Source: Thinopyrum elongatum (taxonomy: Eukaryota; Streptophyta; Magnoliopsida; Poales; Poaceae). From it: a stretch of DNA of 64,000 nucleotides. The translations under genes were made by a program, and so were the position numbers. The notes under the pieces were generated by a model that searched no databases, was not told where the DNA came from, and saw only the letters and a program-made list of their open reading frames with translations. Below, piece by piece: positions 24,919-37,599 of the stretch. The stretch spans positions 203,652,086 through 203,716,085 of the forward strand of contig CM022302.1 of NCBI GenBank assembly GCA_011799875.1, given 5' to 3'. Within the stretch, counting starts at the first letter, position 1. Each line of letters begins with the position of its first letter.

Positions 24919-27900
24919 ATGGCCCGTGCTACCGTTCCCTTGAATTTTAATGCGTTCCTAGAGAAAGCTAAGTTGAAAGATGATGGTAGCAATTACACGG
25001 ACTGGGTTCGTAACTTGAGGATTATCCTCATTGCTGCACAGAAGAATTATGTCCTTGATGCACCGCTGGGTGAAAGGCCTGCTGCAGGAGCAGATGCTGA
25101 CGTTATGAACGTCTAGCAAGCTCGATCTGATGACTACTCGATAGTTCAGTGTGCCATGCTTTATGGCTTAGAATCGGGACTTCAAAGACATTTTGAACGT
25201 CATGGAGCATATGAGATGTTCCAGGAGTTGAAGTTAATATTTCAAGCAAATGCCCGAGTTGAGAGATATGAAGTCTCCAACAAGTTCTATAGCTGCAAGA
25301 TGGAGGAGAACAGTTCTGTCAGTGAACACATACTCAGAATGTCTGGGTACCATAACCACTTGACTCAGCTGGGAGTTAATCTCCCAGATGATAGTGTTAT
25401 TGACAGAGTTCTTCAATCACTGCCACCAAGCTATAAAGGCTTCGTGATGAACTATAATATGCAAGGGATGGAGAAGACTATTCCCGAGCTCTTCGCTATG
25501 CTCAAAGCTGCGGAGGTAGAAATCAAGAAGGAGCATCAAGTGTTGATGGTTAACAAGACCACTAGTTTCAAGAAAAAGGACAAGGGAAAGAAGGGGAACT
25601 TCAAGAAGAATGGCAAGCAAGTTGCCACTCCCGGGAAGAAGCCCAAGTCTGGAGCCAAGCCTGAAACTGAGTGCTTCTACTGCAAAGGGACTGGTCACTA
25701 GAAGCGGAACTGCCCCAAGTATTTGGCGGATAAGAAGGATGGCAAAGTGAACAAAGGTATATTTGATATACATGTTATTGATGTGTACCTTACTAATGCT
25801 CGTAGTAGTGCCTGGGTATTTGATACCGGTTCGGTTGCTCATATTTGTAACTCGAAACAGGGACTACGGATTAAACGAAGATTGGCTAAGGACGAGGTGA
25901 CGATGCGCGTCGGGAATGGTTCCAAGGTCGATGTGATCGCCGTCAGCACGCTACCTCTACATCTACCTTCGAGATTAGTTTTAGACCTGAATAATTGTTA
26001 TTTGGTGCCAGCGTTGAGCATGAACATTATATCTGGATCTTGTTTAATGCGAGATGGTTATTCATTTAAATCAGAGAATAATGGTTGTTCTATTTATATG
26101 AGTAATATCTTTTATGGTCATGCACCCGTGAAGAGTGGTCTATTTTTGTTGAATCTCGATCGTGGTGATACACATATTCATAATATTGATACCAAAAGAT
26201 GCAAAGTTGATAATGATAGTGCAACATATTTGTGGCACTGCCGTTTAGGTCACATTGGTGTAAAGCGCATGAAGAAACTCCATGCAGATGGACTTTTGGA
26301 ATCACTTGATTATGAATCATTTGATGCTTGCGAACCATGCCTCATGGGCAAGATGACTAAGACTCCGTTCTACGGAACAATGGAGCGAGCTACAGACTTA
26401 TTGGAAATAATACATACCGATGTATGCGGTCCGATGAGTGTTGAGGCTCGCGGCAGGTATCGTTATTTTCTGACCTTCACAGATGATTTGAGCAGATATG
26501 GGTATATCTACTTAATGAAACACAAGTCTGAAACATTTGAAAAGTTCAAAGAATTTCAGAGTGAAGTGGAGAATCATCGTAACAAGAAAATAAAGTTTCT
26601 ATGATCTGATCACGGAGGCGAATATTTGAGTTACGAGTTTGGCCTTCATTTAAAACAATATGGAATAGTTTCGCAACTCACGCCACCTAGAACACCACAG
26701 CGTAATGGTGTGTCCGAACGTCGTAACCGTACTTTATTAGATATGGTGCGATCTATGATGTCTCTTACCGATTTACCACTATCGTTTTGGGGTTATGCAT
26801 TAGAGACAGTTGCATTCACGTTAAATAGGGCACCATCTAAATCCGTTGAGACGACACCATATGAACTATGGTTTGGCAAGAAACCTAAGCTGTCGTTTCT
26901 TAAAGTTTGGGGTTGCGATGCTTATGTGAAAAAGCTTCAGCCTGATAAGCTCGAACCCAAATCAGAGAAGTGCATCTTCATAGGATACCCAAAAGAAACT
27001 GTTGGGTACTCCTTCTATCACAGATCCGAAGGCAAGATCTTTGTTGCTAAGAATGGATCATTTCTAGAGAAGGAGTTTCTCTCGAAAGAAGTGAGTGGGA
27101 GGAAAGTAGAACTTGATGAGGTAATTGTCCCTTCTCTTGAATTGGAAAATAGTTCATCACAGAAATCAGTTCCAGTGATACCTACACCAATTAGTGAGGA
27201 AGCTAATGATGATGATCATGGAACTTCAGATCAAGTTATTACAGAACCTCGTAGGTCAGCCAGAGTACGTTCCGCACCAGAGTGGTACTGTAATCCTGTT
27301 CTGGAAGTCATGTTACTAGACAATGACGAACCTACGAACTATGAGGAAGCGATGATGAGCCCAGATTCCGCAAAATGGCTTGAGGCCATGAAATCTGAGA
27401 TGGGGTCCATGTATGAGAACAAAGTATGGACTTTGGTTGACTTGCCCAATGATCGGCAAGCCATAGAGAATAAATGGATTTTCAAGAGGAAGACTGACGC
27501 TGATGGTAATGTTACTGTCTACAAAGCTCGACTTGTTGCAAAAGGTTTTCGACAAGTTCAAGGAGTTGACTACGATGAGACCTTCTCACCCGTAGCGATG
27601 CTTAAGTCTGTCCGAATCATGTTAGCAATTGCCGCATTTTATGATTATGAAATCTGGAAAATGGATGTCAAAACTGCATTCCTTAATGGATTTCTCAAAG
27701 AAGAGTTGTATATGATGCAACCAGAAGGTTTTGTCAATCCTAAAGGTGCTAACAAAGTGTGCAAGCTCCAGCGATCCATTTATGGACTGGTGCAAGCATC
27801 TCGGAGTTGGAATATACGCTTTGATGAAGTGATCAAAGCATATGGTTTTATACAGACTTTTGGAGAAGCCTGTATTTACAAGAAAGTGAGTGGGAGCTCT

Positions 27901-28904
27901 GTAGCATTTCTAATATTATATGTGGATGACATATTGTTGATTGGAAATGATATAGAATTTTTGGATAGCATAAAAGGATACTTGAATAAGAATTTTTCAA
28001 TGAAAGACCTCGGTGAAGCTGCTTATATATTGGGCATCAAGATCTATAGGGATAGATCAAGACGCTTAATAGGACTTTCACAAAGCACATACCTTGATAA
28101 AGTTTTGAAGAAGTTCAAAATGGATCAGTCAAAGAAAGGGTTCTTGCCTGTGTTGCAAGGTGTGAAGTTGAGTAAGACTCAATGCCCAACCACTGCAGAA
28201 GATAGAGAGAAAATGAAAGTCATTCCCTATGCCTCAGCCATAGGTTCTATCATGTATGCTATGCTGTGTACCAGACCTGATGTGTGCCTTGCTATAAGTT
28301 TAGCAGGGAGGTACCAAAGTAATCCAGGAGTGGATCACTGGACAGCGGTCAAGAACATCCTGAAATACCTGAAAAGGGCTAAGGATATGTTTCTCATTTA
28401 TGGAGGTGACAAAGAGCTTGTCGTAAATGGTTACGTCGATGCAAGCTTTGACATTGATCCGGATGACTCTAAGTCACAAACCGGATACGTATTTATATTG
28501 AATGGTGGAGCTGTCAGTTGGTGCAGTTCCAAGCTGAGCGTCGTGGCGGGATCTACGTGTGAAGCGGAGTACATAGCTGCTTCGGAAGCAGCAAATGAAG
28601 GAGTCTGGATGAAGGAGTTCATATCCGATCTAGGTGTTATACCTAGTGCATCGGGTCCAATGAAAATCTTTTGTGACAATACTGGAGCAATTGCCTTGGC
28701 GAAGGAATCCAGATTTCACAAGAGAACCAAACACATCAAGAGACGCTTCAACTCCATCCGCAATCAAGTCAAGGAGGGAGACATAGAGATTTGCAAAAAT
28801 ACATACGGATCTGAATGTTGCAGACCCGTTCACTAAGCCTCTTCCACGAGCAAAACATGATCAGCACCAAGACTCCATGGGTGTTAGAATCATTACTATG
28901 TAAT
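24919..28904 (+). pseudogene. Copia gag-pol polyprotein, three stops and a frameshift
   Basis: Domains in order: gag (24919-25690) ending in a zinc knuckle CFYCKGTGH-x4-C; protease with DTGS (WVFDTGSVAHIC, about 25816); integrase with the HCRLGH...CEPC zinc finger (about 26236-26340) and core residues in HTDVCGPM, TFTDDLSRYG and NGVSERRNRT; reverse transcriptase with KTAFLNG and YVDD (about 27919); RNase H with SKSQTGYVF and a final CDNTGAIALA block. Stops occur at 25114-25116 (TAG), 25699-25701 (TAG, where the knuckle usually has Trp) and 26602-26604 (TGA, where the family has Arg). A one-base insertion near 28800 shifts the last 35 or so codons, which otherwise end at 28904. All three stops fit C-to-T changes on one strand or the other. 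Confidence 0.95.
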
Positions 28905-28936
28905 CTAGATTATTGACTCTAGTGCAAGTGGGAGAC

Positions 28937-30685
28937 TGAAGGAAATATGCCCTAGAGGCAATAATAAAGTTGTTATTTATATTTATCATGATAAATGTTT
29001 ATTATTCATGCTAGAATTGTATTAACCGAAAACTTAGTACATGTGTGAATACATAGACAAAACAGAGTGTCCCCAGTATGCCTCTACTTGACTAGCTCAT
29101 TCATTAAAGATGGTTAAAGTTTCCTGACCATAGACATGTGTTGTCATTTGATGAATGGGATCACATCATTAGAGAATCATGTGATGGACAAGACCCATCC
29201 GTTAGCTTAGCATAATGATCGTTAAGTTTTATTGCTATTGCTTTCTTCATGACTTATACATATTCCTCTGACTATGAGATTATGCAACTCCCGAATACCG
29301 GAGGAACACCTTGTGTGCTATCAAACATCACAACATAACTGGGTTATTATAAAGATGCTCTACAGGTGTCTCCGAAGGTGTTTGTTGGGTTGGCATAGAT
29401 CAAGATTAGGATTTGTCACTCCGAGTATCGGAGAGGTATCTCTGGGCCCTCTCGGTAATGCACATCACTATAAGCCTTGCAAGCAATGTGACTAATGAGT
29501 TAGTTACAGGATTATGCATTACGGAACGAGTAAAGAGACTTGCCAGTAACGAGATTGAACTAGGTATGAAGATACCGACGATCGAATCTCGGGCAAGTAA
29601 CATACCGATGACAAAGGGAATAACGTATGTTGTCATTGCGGTTTGACCGATAAAGATCTTCGTAGAATATGTGGGAACCAATATGAGCATCCAGGTTCCA
29701 CTATTGGTTATTGATCGGAGATATGTCTCGGTCATGTCTACATAGTTCTCGAACCCGTAGGGTCCGCACGCTTAACGTTCGATGATGATTTGTATTATGA
29801 GTTATGTGTTTTGGTGACCGAAGATTGTTCGGAGTCCCGGATGAGATCACGGACATGACGAGGAGTCTCGAAATGGTCGAGAGGTAAAGATTAATATATT
29901 GGAAGGTAGTATTCGGACACCAGAAGGGTTCCGGAGTGTATCGGGTACATACCGGAGTACCGGAGGGGTTACCGGAACCCCCCGGTGGAAGATATGGGCC
30001 ATATGGGCCATAGGAGGGAGGCTAACCAGCCCACAAGGGGCTGGTGCGCCCCCCACAAGGGAGGAGGCCGAATTGGACTAGGGAAGGGGGTGGCGCCCCC
30101 CTTTCCTTCTCCCTCTCCCTCTCCTTCCCTATTTCCACCTCCGGAGAAAGGAAAAGTGGGGAGGGACCGAATCCTACTAGGAGTGGAGTCCTAGTAGGAC
30201 TCCCCACCATGGCGCGCCCCCTTGGTGGCCGGCCTCCTCCTCCCCTCCTTTATATATGGGGGCAGGGGGGCACCCTAGAGCACAACAGATATTCTCTTAG
30301 CCGTGTGTGGTGCCCCCCTCCACAGTTTACTCCTCCGGTCATAGCATCGTAGTGCTTAGGCGAAGCCCTGCGCGGATCACATCACCATCACCGTCACCAC
30401 GCCGTCGTGCTGACGAAACTCTCCCTCGACCTTCTGCTGGATCAATAGTTCGAGGGACGTCATCGAGCTGAACGTGTGCAGAACTCGGAGGTGCCGTACG
30501 TTCGGTGCTTGATCGGTTGGATCGCGAAGATGTTCGACTACATCAACCGCGTTAAGCTAACGCTTCCGCTTTCGGTCTACGAGGGTACGTGGACACACTC
30601 TCCCCCTCTCGTTGCTATGCATCTCCTAGATAGATCTTGCGTGAGCGTAGAAATTTTTTGAAATTGCATGCTACGTTTCCCAACA
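28937..30685 (+). repeat. 3' LTR of the complete copia element
   Basis: Preceded directly by the polypurine tract AAGTGGGAGAC (28926-28936) and followed by the target copy GAATG. Lacks the 8 bp TTCTTATA present near the start of the 5' LTR. Confidence 0.95.
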
Positions 30686-33600
30686 GAATGGTTTGTCTGT
30701 GTACCCAAGATTGTTCAGATCCACTGTTGTCATTCCGTACTGTGGGTTTATCTGTACCCCGCCTCCTGACAGATTGACCCATTTGCATCGAAACAAAGTG
30801 ACCTTAAAATCATGTCCATAGTCAAGTTCCCATATGTCCACTATGTAACCATAATATGTGTCCTTTCCCCTCTTGGTTGCTGCATCAAAGCGGACACCAC
30901 TGTTTTGGTTGGTGCTCTTCTGATCTTGGGCGATGATGTAAAATGTATTCCCATTTATCTCGTACCCTTTGTAAGTAAATACAGTCGAAGATGGTGTCCT
31001 GGCCAACGAGCACAGCTCATCTGCAACAGTGGTGTTACCCATGAGATGTGTTTGCAACCAACTGCCAAAAGTCCTGATGTGTTCACATGTAATCCAGTTG
31101 TCACACTGCTCCGGGTGTTTGGAGCGCAGAATATTCTTGTATTCATTGACATACGGGGTCACCAAGGTAGAATTCTATAGAACTGTGTAGTGTGCTTGAG
31201 CCCAAGAATGCCCGTCCCTACATATTATTGAGTCCGCTCCTACCGTGCCTTTTCCAGTCAGTCTCCCCTCATACAGCGATTGAGGGAGACCAATCGGCTT
31301 AAGGTCAAGAATGAAGTCAACACAAAATCCAATGACCTCCTCTGTTTGATGGCCCGTGGAGATGCTGCCTTCTGGCCTAGCATGGTTACGAACATATTTC
31401 TTTAAGACTCCCATGAACCTCTCAAAGGGGAACATATTGTGTAGAAATACAGGGCCCAGAATGGCAATCTCGTCGACTAGATGAACTAGGACATGCGTCA
31501 TGATATTGAAGAAGGATGGTGGGAACACCAGCTCGAAACTGACAAGACATTGCACCAAATCATTCTTTAACCTTGGTAGGATCTCTGGATCGATTACCTT
31601 CTGAGAGATTGCATTGAGGAATGCACATAGCTTCACAATGGCCAATCGAATGTTTTCCGGTAGAAGCCCCCTCAATGCAACCGGAAGCAGTTGCATCATA
31701 ATCACGTGGCAGTCATGAGACTTTAGGTTCTGGAACTTTTTCTCTGCCATATTTATTATTCCCTTTATATTGGACGAGAAGCCAGACGGGACCTTCATAC
31801 TGAGTAGGCATTCAAAGAAGATTTCCTTCTCTTCTTTGGTAAGAGCGTAGCTGGCAGGACCTTCATACTGCTTTGGATGCATGCCGTATTTTTCGTGCAC
31901 ATGTTGCTGGTCCTCCCGTGCCTCCGGTGTATCTTTTGTCTTCCCATACATGCCCAAGAAGCCTAGCAGGTTCACGCAAAGATTCTTCGTCATGTGCATC
32001 ACGTCGATTGCAGAGCGGACCTCTAGGTCTTTCCAATAGGGTAGGTCCCAAAATATAGATTTCTTCTTCCACATGGGTGCGCGTCCCTTAGCGTCATTCG
32101 GAACAGATAGTCCGCCAGGACCCTTTCCAAAGATTACTTGTAAATCATTGACCATATCAAGTATGTGATCACTAGTACGGAGGGCGGGCTTCTTTCGATG
32201 ATCTGCCTCACCTTTGAAATGCTTGCCTTTCTTTCGACATTGATGGTTGGTCGGAAGAAATCAACGATGTCCCAGGTACACATTCTTCCTGCATTTGTCC
32301 AAATATATACTTTTAGTGTCATCTAAACAGTGCGTGCATGCGTGATATCCCTTGTTTGTCTGTCCTGAAAGGTTACTGAGAGTAGGCCAATCATTGATGG
32401 TTACAAACAGCAACGCATGTAGGTCAAATTCCTCCTGATTGTGCTCATCCCACACACGTACACCTTTTCCATTCCACAGCTGTAAAAGTTCTTCAACTAA
32501 TGGCCTTAGGTACACATCAATGTCATTGCCAGGTTGCTTAGGGCCTTGGATAAGCACTGGCATCATAATGAACTTCCGCTTCATGCACAACCAAGGAGGA
32601 AGGTTATAGATACATAGAGTCACGGGCCAGGTGCTATGATTGCTGCTCTGCTCCCCAAAAGGATTAATGCCATCTGCGCTTAAACCAAACCATACGTTCC
32701 TTGCGTCACCTGCAAAGTCCCCCCACCTTCTCTCAATTTTTCTCCACTGCGACCCGTCAGCGGGTGCTCTCAACTTCCCGTCTTTCTTACGGTCCTCTTT
32801 GTGCCATCGCATAAACTTGGCATGCTCTTTGTTTCTGATCAGACGTTTCAACCGTGGTATTATAGGAGCATACCACATCACCTTGGCAGGAACCTTCTTC
32901 CTGGGGCGCTCGCCCTCAACATCACCAGGGTCATCTCGTCTGATCTTATACCGCAATGCACCGCATACCGGGCATGCGTTCAAATCCTCGTACTCACCGC
33001 GGTAGAGGATGCAGTCATTAGGGCATGCATGTATCTTCTGCACCTCCAATCCTAGAGGGCATAGAACCTTCTTTGCTTCGTACATACTGTCGGGCAATTC
33101 GTTATCCTTTGGAAGCTTCTTCTTCAGTATTTTCAGTAGCTTCCCAAATCCGTTGTCAGATACACCATTGTCTGCCTTCCATTGCAGCAATTCCAGTGTG
33201 GTATCGAGCTTTGTGTTGTCATCTTCGCAATTTGGGTACAACCCTTTTTTGTGATCCTCTAACATACGATCGAACTTCAACTTCTCCCTTTCACTTTCGC
33301 ATTGTCTCTTTGCATCAACAATGACCCGGTGAAGATCATCATCAGGCACATCGTCTGGTTCCTCTTGATCTTCAGCTTCCCCCATTGCAGTATCACTGTA
33401 TTCAGGGGGCGGATAGTTGTCATCATCCTCTTCTTCTTCGTTGTCTTCCATCATAACCCCTCTTTCTCCGTGCTTGGTCCAAACATTATAGTGTGGCATG
33501 AAACCCTTCTCAAGCAGCTGGACGTGAAGGGTTTTCGAGTCAGAGTAATCATTCGTATTCCCACAGATAGGGCATGGACAATACATAAAACCATTCTGCT

Positions 33601-33688
33601 TGTTTGCCTCATCCACTTCGAGAAAATTATGCAGGCCCTCAATGTACTCGGAGGTGTGTCAGTCACCGTACATCCATTGCCGGTTCAT
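30686..33688 (-). pseudogene. CACTA transposase TNP2, N-terminal and central part
   Basis: One frame of about 1000 codons running leftwards. The probable start is at 33688 (MNRQWMYGD), and the frame opens with a transposase-associated zinc-finger-like domain (CPCPICGN). The TNP2 transposase domain follows (CPVCGALRYK, WHKEDRKKDGKLRAPADG, HACTHCLDD), then DUF4218-like (about 31900-31200) and DUF4216-like (about 30900-30700) blocks typical of plant CACTA transposases. Three stops interrupt it: TGA at 33659-33661 (tenth codon), TGA at about 32257-32259 and TAG at about 31172-31174. The first two replace CGA and the third CAG by the family pattern, all C-to-T. The copia element then cuts the frame at 30686. 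Confidence 0.92.
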
Positions 33689-34344
33689 CTGTGTGCATTA
33701 TATAATTAAGTGTATCAAAAACCATTACAGAACATCATGAATAGAGAAGTGGCCAAATTAATACAAGTTCATCATCACATTAAAACCAAAGTACAGTAGT
33801 GATCAAATGTTATTACTAAAAAAATAAATATATAAAGTTCATACATAGTTCTCATTGAACAACATATAGCTCTCTAGAGCATCTAATTAAAACATACATT
33901 GAAACTATGTAAAACATTTCAATGCAACAACAAATGCGATCATAATCGCAACTAAGGTAACAATTGATCCAACGGCATAATGATACCAAGCCTCAGTATG
34001 AATAGCATATTTTGTAATCTTTCGAATCTTCAAGCGCATTGCAACCATCTTGGAAAGAAGATAAGAACAAGAGGCTCACCACACGGTGGTGCCGGCGACG
34101 AGATCGGCGTGGGCGATCGACGGCGGTGAGGACGGGGACGTGACGGACCGCCAAACCTAGACAAATCTTGAGGAAAATAGAGCTTGGAGGTCAAGCTTGG
34201 AGAGGAGAAGGCTTAAGTGTGGTTCGGGCATTTCATCGAACACCTCATGTGCATGCATAGCAGTGAGAACAGAGCAGCGCATGCACAACTCCCACACGGC
34301 CAAAAAACAGAGAAGTGAGCGGCAGGGGCGAGGGTATATATAGG
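33689..34344 (-). promoter_or_regulatory. CACTA 5' leader and promoter region
   Basis: Lies between the transposase start and the subterminal repeats. On the minus strand a TATATATA box (34333-34340) sits directly inside the last subterminal repeat. It is followed by a leader with GC-rich stretches and then an AT-rich part. No separate gene is seen; a long 5' intron is possible since 33700-34080 is AT-rich. Confidence 0.55.
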
Positions 34345-34641
34345 CATCTCTTTAGTCCCGGTTGGTGGCTAGCACCGGGACAGAAGACTGACCTTTAGTC
34401 CCGGTTCCAGCCACCAACCGGGACTAAAGGTGCTGAGCCAGGAGCGAGGCCCATTGGTCCCGGTTCGTGTCTGGAACCGGGACCAAAGGGGTCAGACGAA
34501 CCGGGACCAATGGCCCCCGAGGCCCGACCGGCGCCCTGGCCTCACGAACCGGGACTGATGCCCCCATTGGTCCCGGTTCGTAGGAGAACCGGGATTAATG
34601 CCCTTTTCTGGCCTCGACCAAAGCCCTGTTTTCTACTAGTG
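34345..34641 (-). repeat. CACTA terminal inverted repeat and subterminal array (5' end)
   Basis: About eight alternating copies of the AACCGGGAC-type unit, ending at 34641 in the CACTAGTAGAAAACAGGGC terminus (minus strand). Confidence 0.92.
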
Positions 34642-34797
34642 CTCTCACAGGAACCCATACATCGCGCCCGTCACTGGCCAAGACCAAGAAGCCCACCGCC
34701 ATTGCCGAGCAGGGACCGATCGAAAAACAGGCAAACCACCACCGCGCCGAGCCAAAGCCAATCATAAACAGAAAAGAGTCACACCTGAGTGGTTTTG

Positions 34798-36022
34798 TTT
34801 CCTTCTAGAGAGGCATGTTGCTGAATGGCGTGAATTCTGTGCACACCTAGAGAAAGTGAAGGTAGTGACCAAACCCCAGTGGAGTAAACCGGCTGTGGAC
34901 AAGGTGAAAATTAGGGATGAAAACGGAGCGGAAACGGACGGAACTGGGTGCTACCACATTTGTTTTCATATATTTTTGCAGAAGCGAAAACGAATACAGA
35001 AACCCCGGAAATGAATATGGAAACAGATACTACCGGAAATGAACACGGAGCGAATACAAAGCAAACACGGAAACATAAGTGGGCGTTAACCGGAACTTAA
35101 AAAACCCTTGAATCATAGAGAAATACACACATTTTTTAATGAATTATTGACATGGCTACAAAATAATATCTTTATGTTGGCAACTTAGCGTACTATTTTA
35201 GTAGTACTAGACAATTGCATATAGGGTAAGCTGAGTAGATGTGTGATAGTAGAAGTTGGGCCTCAAATGATCCATTCTACTCATTTTGTGATTGTGTGTT
35301 GTTTGGTGGTTGGGCTACAAAGGAGCCACATGTCTATAGTCAAAACGGAAATTCCATATTCACGGAAACGGAAAGTTCCATTTCCACGCCTGTTCCACCG
35401 AAAAACATTGTTCCGTTTTTTTTTAATTTCCGCATAAAAAATTCCATTTCCACTTCCATTTTGCAAATTTCCGTTTCCGTTTTTATATTTTCTCTCTGTT
35501 TCCATTTTTCCTCCGGAAAAGCGGAAAGTTTTCGCTCCATTATCATCCCTAGTGAAAATTAATATTGACGGAGCCTTTGATGCTGCAAACCAAAGCTGAT
35601 GGGGCTGTGGCCCGAGATCATACAGGAGAGGTGCTGTTTGCTGCTGCTGGTCGACTAGAATAGATGAGTGAAGCACTACACGCTGAAGCCACTGACCTGA
35701 TGCACGCCATAAACTTAGCTGAGGAGCATGGCATGGGGCGTGTCGTTTTTGAGACAGACTGCCTTGGGCTTGCCCAAGCTATGAACATCACGGTGCTCGA
35801 CCGTTCAACTCTGGGTGCTGTCTTCCGCGAGACTAGATTTCTACTGCAGATGGGTATTAGCGACTGGAGCGTCATCCATTGTCCTCGTGCTTGTAACAAG
35901 CCAACCCATGAAATGGCGGCCATAGGTAGAAGTGGTACTCATATGGGCCAGCGGGTCTGGCTGTCAGATTTCCCTCCTAATGTAACTGTAGCTGTGACCA
36001 CCGATTTGGTCGGTCTGACGTA
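34798..36022 (+). pseudogene. LINE-type RNase H-like domain, split by a hAT element
   Basis: Reads as the plant RNase H-like domain (RVT_3 type) that accompanies non-LTR retrotransposons. An upstream part (34798-34911) ends in KPAVDKVKI; after the hAT element (34912-35551) and one target copy, the frame continues with the expected NIDGAF block carrying the first catalytic Asp. Then come an alpha-helical part (AEATDLMHAINLAEEHGM), FETDCLGLAQA with a second Asp, and a C-terminal part ending in the TTDLVGL region. A frameshift near 35597 and a TAG at 35659-35661 break it. A relic rather than a host gene. Confidence 0.8.
34912..35551. mobile_element. Ac/Ds-like hAT element, non-autonomous, 640 bp
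   Basis: Ends TAGGGATGA...TCATCCCTA, the same terminal sequence as maize Ac/Ds. A perfect 8-bp target duplication, GTGAAAAT, flanks it at 34904-34911 and 35552-35559. The subterminal parts are rich in GGAAACGG and its complement CCGTTTCC, as in Ac subterminal repeats. No transposase frame is present. Removing the element and one duplication restores the RNase H frame across the site. Confidence 0.93.
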
Positions 36023-36105
36023 ATTTTGGAATGCAAGGTGTTGTTCAAAAAAAGGGACCTTATAATGGCTTGCACCATCCCATGTGATAAGGTCAAGACA
36101 TATAT

Positions 36106-36774
36106 TTATTTATTTTTACAGTGGTTGGGGATGGTGTTCGGGCTAGCTTCTGGTACGACCGTTGGTTTGATGGCGCACCCCAAAGTTTCCCCATCCATGT
36201 TTTTGCTTGCGTGATACAAACGTACTTCAGGCCAATGTTAGATGAGACCATTTTGGAACTTCACTAACATTGCCTAGATTCACGACTTTGTCATCATTTG
36301 GAGTGCTTTTCAATCAGTGCATCCGGAATAGTCACGGGACGGCCTCGGCTGATGGGAATTATTCTACTGGCTTGGCGTATAGGCTTCAATTCGAGGGGAC
36401 GACAACACCCCTTCAATGCTAATAAGATTTGGAGGCTAGGATGGAGCTGAAGTGTAAGTCTTTTCTTGGCTTCTTCTCAGCAGGAAAGCCCTCACTGTTG
36501 ATCGCCTTGCCGTCTGAGGATGGCCTGATGATGAGGTTTACGCTTGTTGCTAGGTGGCTCTCTATTGCACACAATTTGGCACCAGACTTGTCCTCTCTTG
36601 AAGATTGGTGGAATTCGAACGATGCTCACCTTGATTTGCCAAGGAGAATTTTTCGGCAAGGTCGCCAAGTTGTCATGTATATTCTTTGAAACGTATGAAA
36701 GAAGCGAAATCACCACACCTTTAGGAAGGACGAGGCTTGCACGCTCTCTGTGCATGCTTCGATCCGTGCTCAAA
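36106..36774 (+). pseudogene. LINE reverse transcriptase C-terminal relic (zf-RVT)
   Basis: Broken frames that resemble the end of plant LINE ORF2: about 36116-36210 reads as a GDGVRASFWYDRW block, 36430-36520 as the zinc-binding region (ELKCKSFLGFF), and 36540-36640 as the final part (WLSIAHNLAPDL, DWW). Stops and shifts separate the blocks. Possibly a different insertion from the RNase H relic to the left, since in grass LINEs the RNase H domain normally follows this region. Confidence 0.65.
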
Positions 36775-36888
36775 TAGATATACCTAGCACTGAAGTCCAT
36801 TTAGCGATAATTAATATGGGACGAAGGGAATATTTAATTTATTTATCTAGTATATTGTTGCCCGTAGCAAGGCACATGCAATTAACTA

Positions 36889-36968
36889 TTCCCTTTGTAA
36901 ATATAAAAGTGTTTAAAAACACTCTTATATTGCGTTTAAAACGCTCTTATATTTCTTTACAGAGGGAT
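36889..36968. mobile_element. Stowaway-type MITE, diverged
   Basis: 80 bp, hairpin-like: the left arm ATTCCCTTTGTAAATATAAA pairs poorly with the right arm TTATATTTCTTTACAGAGGG; it is flanked by TA. A decayed Tc1/mariner miniature of the CTCCCTCCGTCCC type. Confidence 0.6.
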
Positions 36969-36974
36969 TATTTA

Positions 36975-37595
36975 TTGGAAAAGGTTTAAAAACAACCGGC
37001 TAATTTTAACAGGCGCGTAAGTCGCCTGCTCGGCCGTCCGATGACCGCTGATCGCAATTTCCCTAGGGCGCGCAGCGTTGTGTTCACACGAGGATGTCTG
37101 CCTTTTTCTGTTTGCGTGGTCCATGTTCACACTTGTACGTTGACGTTTCAAGGCACACTAAGTAGCTAGTATTCACTCTTATTGCAAAAAGTGGCAGCTT
37201 TGTTACCGCCATTAACTCAACAAAGGATGCCATGCTGGATGTTTCAAAATATTTTAGGCACACTAAAATATTCTTTTCCCATGTTGCGTAGTACTTGTGT
37301 TGACATGTTAGATGTCAATCTTTCAAGTAGGATGCCATTTGTTTTTTTTTTCTATTGCAAAAGCCGAACGGTCGTGTGTGTAGAGCCGATGCACGACATT
37401 GCAAGGCCGACCACCTCTATTGTGTGCGAAGCGTATGTCGCCGCAAGCCGAATCACATCGATGTTGCAAACGGCCACATACTTCTTTTTGCTCGAAAGCC
37501 AGCCGCCGCTAGTGCGCATGAGACGCGACACGCAAGCGAGAAGTATGTCGATGCTACAAGCTTTCCACTATATCCTTTTTTTTGCTGCTGCAACC
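36975..37595. other. Intergenic, no gene seen
   Basis: Mixed composition; a GC-rich patch at 37005-37090 and short open frames without recognisable domains. Confidence 0.4.
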
Positions 37596-37599
37596 TCTT

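Larger units (their letters stand above)
21940..30685 (+). mobile_element. Complete Angela/BARE-like copia element
   Basis: 8746 bp, flanked by the perfect 5-bp duplication GAATG (21935-21939 and 30686-30690). LTRs are 1752 bp (21940-23691) and 1749 bp (28937-30685), both with TGAAGGAA...CCCAACA ends. The primer site is at 23693, the polypurine tract (CAAGTGGGAGAC) ends at 28936, and one gag-pol frame lies between 24919 and about 28904. Six differences occur in the last 135 bp of the LTRs, plus an 8-bp indel near the start, so the insertion is not very recent. Three in-frame stops and one late frameshift make it non-autonomous. It lies inside the CACTA transposase gene, so it is younger than that element. 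Confidence 0.96.
21638..34641 (-). mobile_element. CACTA (En/Spm) transposon, minus orientation, split by copia
   Basis: The 5' terminus is at 34641: on the minus strand CACTAGTAGAAAACAGGGC, preceded by subterminal repeats out to 34345 and a TATATATA box. The transposase gene TNP2 runs from 33688 leftwards and is split by the complete copia element 21940-30685. The 3' part includes the tandem repeats at 20374-21600 and probably 19736-20373. No CACTA terminus was found at the left, so the 3' end is deleted or fused to another element. The expected 3-bp target copy next to the right end would be CTC (34642-34644). Confidence 0.85.
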
